This document shows positions 60,886-64,000 of a DNA stretch of 64,000 nt, piece by piece. The notes under the pieces are model-generated. The model worked only from the letters and a program-made list of their open reading frames with translations, did not search any database and was not told the DNA's origin. The stretch is from DGNJ01 sp002388905. Its GTDB lineage: Bacteria; Pseudomonadota; Gammaproteobacteria; Pseudomonadales; Porticoccaceae. Every line of letters begins with the position of its first letter. Within the stretch, counting starts at the first letter, position 1. The position numbers and the translations under genes were made by a program. The stretch covers positions 209,567-273,566 of the forward strand of contig DAITSJ010000002.1 of the NCBI GenBank assembly GCA_036843405.1. The letters are read 5' to 3'.

Positions 60886-60967
60886 GTTCGATTACAGCAT
60901 GGTTCCAATTTGACATATGATCGCTTTCCTCTAATCAACCATGGATTATTGTTCTAATTGCATTCCC

Positions 60968-61051
60968 GCTTAACGCCGCCAACACGCGCAGCTTTGTAGT
61001 GAAGGCGAAGCCGCAACGAAAAAGCTGTCGCCGTGATTGGCCTGGTTAGGC
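60968..61051 (-). repeat. attC: attC site 1 (integron recombination site) after the exchanger gene
   Basis: Read on the minus strand the 84-bp site starts with GCCTAAC (R'', RYYYAAC) and ends with GTTAAGC (R', GTTRRRY). The arms pair almost fully: GGCCAATCACGGCGACAGCTTT near the start against AAAGCTGCGCGTGTTGGC near the end, leaving single unpaired bases as in real attC sites. It begins 18 bp after the stop of the exchanger gene. Confidence 0.8.
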
Positions 61052-62091
61052 ATTTTCGCTCCCATCGTTTATTTACCAAATACCGTGAAACTCAGACTTA
61101 CGTATACACCGTAACCTAACAGGAGCAATCCTCCTTCAAGCCTGCTTAGTCGACTGCCTGTATATAGGAAGAACAACAGAATCAGTGAAGTTCCCAACAT
61201 AACCCATTGATCAAATTGCAAGATTCGCTCATGGACTGGGAGCGGCTGGAGCAACGCGGAAACGCCGAGTATTCCAAGAAGGTTGAAAATATTACTGCCG
61301 AGAATATTCCCAATAGCAACATCTGCATGTCGGCGGAACGCAGCGATGACGGATATAGAAAGCTCGGGCAGAGAGGTTCCAACCGCCACAAGGGTCAAAC
61401 CTATCACAGCTTCTGACACACCAAACGACTCTGCTATTCCCACTGCTCCCTTTAACAGTACTTGTGATCCAGCAATCAAAAGGGCCAACCCAAACATCAC
61501 GGCCATGACTATCCATAGAGCTGTTTTTGGCAGAGAAGTGACTTCTTCCCCTTCAGCTATGTGTAACGCTGCAGAAGGTACTTCTCCAGAGCGCTCGGTC
61601 CAATAGGCCCAGATTAGATAAGCAGCGAGTGCCAGAAGGAATATGGCAGCGTCAGACCTTACCAAAGCATTCCCACCGACAAGAATCAGAAATAGAATAC
61701 TAGCAGCGACAACCGTGACACCATCGCGCCGCAACACGAGCGGTTTGACAGCAAGAGGCGTAATCAGTGCACATAGGCCTAGAATCAGCAGGATGTTGCC
61801 GATATTACTGCCCACAACATTACCGATTGCAATGTCGGGCCGCTCACTAAGAGCGGCCTCAACTGAGACCACCAGCTCAGGCGCGGACGTACCGAAACCC
61901 ACAATTAACAAACCGCTGAGAAGAGGTGAAATACCCAGCCGATTTGCTGCAGCCAAAGACCCTCTTATAAGCGCCTCGCCACCACCCGTTAGAAGTAAAA
62001 CCCCGATAGCGACGAACAACATGTCCAACATAATTTCAAGTTTCCGGTTACGAACTTAGTAAAAAAAGCTGCATCAGCCAAGACTGCCTAA
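60974..62091 (-). mobile_element. Integron gene cassette carrying a Ca2+/Na+ exchanger
   Basis: Recombination in integrons cuts after G of GTTRRRY. On this rule the cassette runs from the T of GTTAGGC in attC 2 (62091) to the G of GTTAAGC in attC 1 (60974), 1118 bp. It contains a single gene on the same strand followed at once by its attC, the standard cassette layout. The cassette promoter is not obvious; expression may depend on an upstream promoter. Confidence 0.75.
61069..62031 (-). CDS. Calcium/sodium exchanger (CaCA family), cassette-borne
   Basis: A 320-residue membrane protein with about ten helices in two inverted repeats. The ion-site helices are VGFGTSAPELVVSVEAAL with GNVVGSNIGNILLILG, and VAVGTSLPELSISVIAAF with GNILGSNIFNLLGILG. 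It is of the YrbG type but clearly distinct in sequence and AT-richer than the yrbG copy at 16072. It lies between two attC-like sites in their orientation, so it is taken to be a cassette gene. Calcium or sodium export is inferred from family. An adjacent copy of a core function suggests recent gain. Confidence 0.93.
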   Translation of the reverse strand: MLDMLFVAIGVLLLTGGGEALIRGSLAAANRLGISPLLSGLLIVGFGTSAPELVVSVEAALSERPDIAIGNVVGSNIGNILLILGLCALITPLAVKPLVLRRDGVTVVAASILFLILVGGNALVRSDAAIFLLALAAYLIWAYWTERSGEVPSAALHIAEGEEVTSLPKTALWIVMAVMFGLALLIAGSQVLLKGAVGIAESFGVSEAVIGLTLVAVGTSLPELSISVIAAFRRHADVAIGNILGSNIFNLLGILGVSALLQPLPVHERILQFDQWVMLGTSLILLFFLYTGSRLSRLEGGLLLLGYGVYVSLSFTVFGK

Positions 62092-62163
62092 CGCCCGGGC
62101 TCAGCGGCCGGTTTGGAGGCGTCCCGCGCCGGAAAAGCGGTCCGCTGCAGCCCTTTGTTAGAG
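62086..62163 (-). repeat. attC: attC site 2 (integron recombination site) after the AIPR gene
   Basis: Read on the minus strand the 78-bp site starts with CTCTAAC (R'', one base off RYYYAAC) and ends with GTTAGGC, the canonical R'. Arms GGGCTGCAGCGG and CCGCTGAGCCC pair with one extra G left out, the typical unpaired base of attC. It begins 8 bp after the AIPR stop codon. Confidence 0.8.
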
Positions 62164-62170
62164 CACGGTT

Positions 62171-63928
62171 CTACTCGCTCCACCCTAGCTTTAAATGGGC
62201 CACGGCATCTCGATAGAAGGATCCTGATTTAAGGAGCGTAGGCCAACTCTTATCAGTGCCCATAGCACTCCGCACCGATATTAGTTCGACGAAGCAGCGC
62301 CAAATAGGTGTCGGATCTGTACTAGCTTTACTGATGAACTCTTTGAGGTCACCTCCATCGACGACCTTGTTCTTCTCAAACAACATAGCCATGCCAAACA
62401 CGGATATTTGAGGAACTGCCAAATCGAGTTCCGGAAAGACAGAGCTTACGAACGCTCCTAGTTCCGTGACATAAGCGTTCTTCCTTTCTGCTTCATCGGC
62501 GTAGCGCTTTCTTTTTAGGCGTTTGAAACGGTCAACCTGGGTCGACACGAGTCGGCTCAGTTGGTATGCATCTCTAAATTTCTCTGCAGTGAGATCAGAT
62601 TGAAGAACCTTTGAAAAGCTCCCGCCGTAATCAGTGAATATCTTGGCGGGATCCTTTTTCGCGAGTTGCGGATCACCGTAGTAGGTAGCGACATAGGCTT
62701 GCATTCCGTCTTTTAGCGGAATCACATGATTTGAAAAGGGACTGCCATATTTGTGCTCAAGTTCCTGAAGCTCTTCGGGGAGCATTGCGTCAATTTCGCC
62801 TGCCCGTCTCTCAAGAAAATATCCGAGTGTGGATAGTGAGTGTAGCAATTGAACAATTCTAGGATCATTTGATCTAAGAAAGGTATTGTCGACCCTCGTT
62901 TGATTGTTGAGATTAACTGCAACATTTGAGGCGAACTGCTTATCTTTTCCAGTTGTGATCACTCTCACGACAGCATGTACATCTTTCTCCAAAACACCCT
63001 TTTTATAACAGCGATGGAGTATGCGCATAGTTTGACCGCCGTTGACGACCTGCGGCCTTTCTAAACTCAACTCATTATTAAACGGCTTGTGAGTTGCCGC
63101 ATCACATATGATCGATATCCCATTATTGAAATGGAAAAAATCTTTAGCCTCATCAGCACTAGAGGCGGTTTTGGCAATCGCCAAGTTTGTACCCCTATCA
63201 CCTTCGAACATACGCACATTTTGCTGAAGAATGCTTTCTCCATGTTCATCATAAAGCTTAGCCAAATACTCGCCACTAAGATCAAAAATATAGGTTTCAT
63301 GATCGCCAACCTTGGTCATGTATGGCGGTCGGCTTAATGCAATATCCAAGGTGGCTTCCAACGTTGGAAGATTCACATTATAAAAACGATTATGGATATT
63401 TTCTAAGTTGTGATACTCCCAGCGAAACAGATCCTTGGCTACGCCACTATACTTCTGGCAGAAGCTATCTAATTTTGCCTTTGCATCCGGGGGAATATCC
63501 GCCAAGCTAGATACCGCAACAACGATTTTGTAGCCAGCTGGCGTAAATGCATAGATATCTTCTAGGCGAGACATCAATTCCGGATTTGCTATATCTCCAT
63601 GCTCTCTGCTTAAAATCAGCTCAAGGCCTGAGATCATCTTATCAATCTCCCCGGCATCAATAGACTTTTCGATAGAAACCGGGTTCTTGAACTGATAAAA
63701 AACAACGTTTTCATCGACTATTTCTATTGCATCAATACCTAGATCACCGCCTCCATCGCATATCTTCTCTTTGGCCTCGATGTCTGTCATTCCACCTATA
63801 TTGCACAAGTACCAATACGCGAATCCATAACCCTGAGTATCAAATGAATGCACATCAACAATAGATGAAACTTGATTGCTCAATTGTTCCTTGAATAGCT
63901 TTAGAATTTCAGGAATTTTTGTAGTCAT
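62171..63928 (-). CDS. AIPR-family (abortive infection phage resistance) protein with Mrr-like N-terminus
   Basis: A 585-residue protein. Its central part has the AIPR (PF10592) features HFNNGISIICD (about 266-276) and RPQVVNGGQTMRI (about 291-303), then VNLNNQTRVDNTFLRSNDPRIVQL. The N-terminus holds a PD-(D/E)xK-like pattern: GGGDLGIDAIEIVDENVVFYQFK, with Asp66 and Gln79-Phe-Lys81, as in Mrr-type nucleases. AIPR proteins are linked with phage defence, and the nuclease part suggests cleavage of phage or host DNA. It is followed by an attC-like site and lies in AT-rich DNA. Start at 63928 (ATG) or GTG at 63949; neither has a strong ribosome site. Confidence 0.85.
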   Translation of the reverse strand: MTTKIPEILKLFKEQLSNQVSSIVDVHSFDTQGYGFAYWYLCNIGGMTDIEAKEKICDGGGDLGIDAIEIVDENVVFYQFKNPVSIEKSIDAGEIDKMISGLELILSREHGDIANPELMSRLEDIYAFTPAGYKIVVAVSSLADIPPDAKAKLDSFCQKYSGVAKDLFRWEYHNLENIHNRFYNVNLPTLEATLDIALSRPPYMTKVGDHETYIFDLSGEYLAKLYDEHGESILQQNVRMFEGDRGTNLAIAKTASSADEAKDFFHFNNGISIICDAATHKPFNNELSLERPQVVNGGQTMRILHRCYKKGVLEKDVHAVVRVITTGKDKQFASNVAVNLNNQTRVDNTFLRSNDPRIVQLLHSLSTLGYFLERRAGEIDAMLPEELQELEHKYGSPFSNHVIPLKDGMQAYVATYYGDPQLAKKDPAKIFTDYGGSFSKVLQSDLTAEKFRDAYQLSRLVSTQVDRFKRLKRKRYADEAERKNAYVTELGAFVSSVFPELDLAVPQISVFGMAMLFEKNKVVDGGDLKEFISKASTDPTPIWRCFVELISVRSAMGTDKSWPTLLKSGSFYRDAVAHLKLGWSE

Positions 63929-64000
63929 TTCTTTGTCACTATCCCCCACTAGTGTCCGGAAAAACTGGTTTCAAAGCCCTATAACCTACTGTTAATTAAG

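Noticed and set aside
1..64000. CRISPR arrays, tRNA or rRNA genes
   Set aside because: No regularly spaced repeats and no cloverleaf or rRNA-like sequence noticed in the window; a tRNAscan/Infernal run would be decisive.

Overview
The window is a GC-rich gammaproteobacterial chromosome segment. Gene content and order (sspAB next to petABC next to rplM-rpsI-zapE; murA-hisGDC; the kdsD-kdsC-lptCAB-rpoN-hpf-ptsN-rapZ-ptsO block; the mrdAB-mltB-rlpA-dacA-ybeD-lipBA block; split class II ribonucleotide reductase nrdJab) fit a free-living, aerobic, PHA-accumulating member of the Pseudomonas/Halomonas/Marinobacter-like gammaproteobacteria. The sequence alone does not fix the genus. Roughly the first 58 kb is core chromosome; from about 58 kb to the end it is accessory.

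Layout. 1-1.7 kb: TauE/SafE exporter (partial) and a thiolase. 1.8-8 kb, minus strand: sspB, sspA, a cytochrome b/c1 fusion, Rieske protein, rpsI, rplM, zapE. 8-10.6 kb: a hydrolase, ZapG and a DegS-like protease. 10.6-15.9 kb, minus: hisC-hisD-hisG-murA-ibaG-mlaC, with mlaFED and mlaB missing from their usual place. 16-26 kb, plus: yrbG to ptsO (LPS export, sigma-54, nitrogen PTS), then mgtE, darP and a phasin with a clear promoter and operator-like palindromes. 26.7-29.5 kb: nrdJa/nrdJb.

30.4-37.7 kb, minus: a tightly overlapping eight-gene operon headed by a MerR regulator that keeps the residues of B12-dependent photoreceptors (LitR/CarH) and sits behind a perfect palindromic operator. 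It carries two Cfa-type methyltransferases, an FAD oxidoreductase, DUF1365, DUF1295, DUF2878 and a DUF6134-like protein. A DNA photolyase lies about 2.3 kb away. I read this as a light-response lipid-modification and repair locus. 41.5-49.9 kb: cation/proton antiporter, GST, YqaA, a lipoprotein sulfatase with two dehydrogenases, and a small membrane protein behind a Fur box. 49.6-57.9 kb, minus: DUF1244-lipA-lipB-ybeD-dacA-rlpA-mltB-rodA-mrdA. Upstream of mrdA, where rlmH normally sits, only a decayed rlmH 3' end remains.

60-64 kb is visibly AT-richer and looks horizontally acquired: a RAYT transposase with its REP repeats, followed by what I read as an integron cassette array. Two sites with attC architecture each lie 8 to 18 bp downstream of a gene stop, in the same orientation. 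The cassette genes are a Ca2+/Na+ exchanger and an AIPR-family (abortive-infection type) protein with an N-terminal nuclease-like motif. No integrase lies within the window. This integron-borne candidate defence gene is the most interesting part of the segment.
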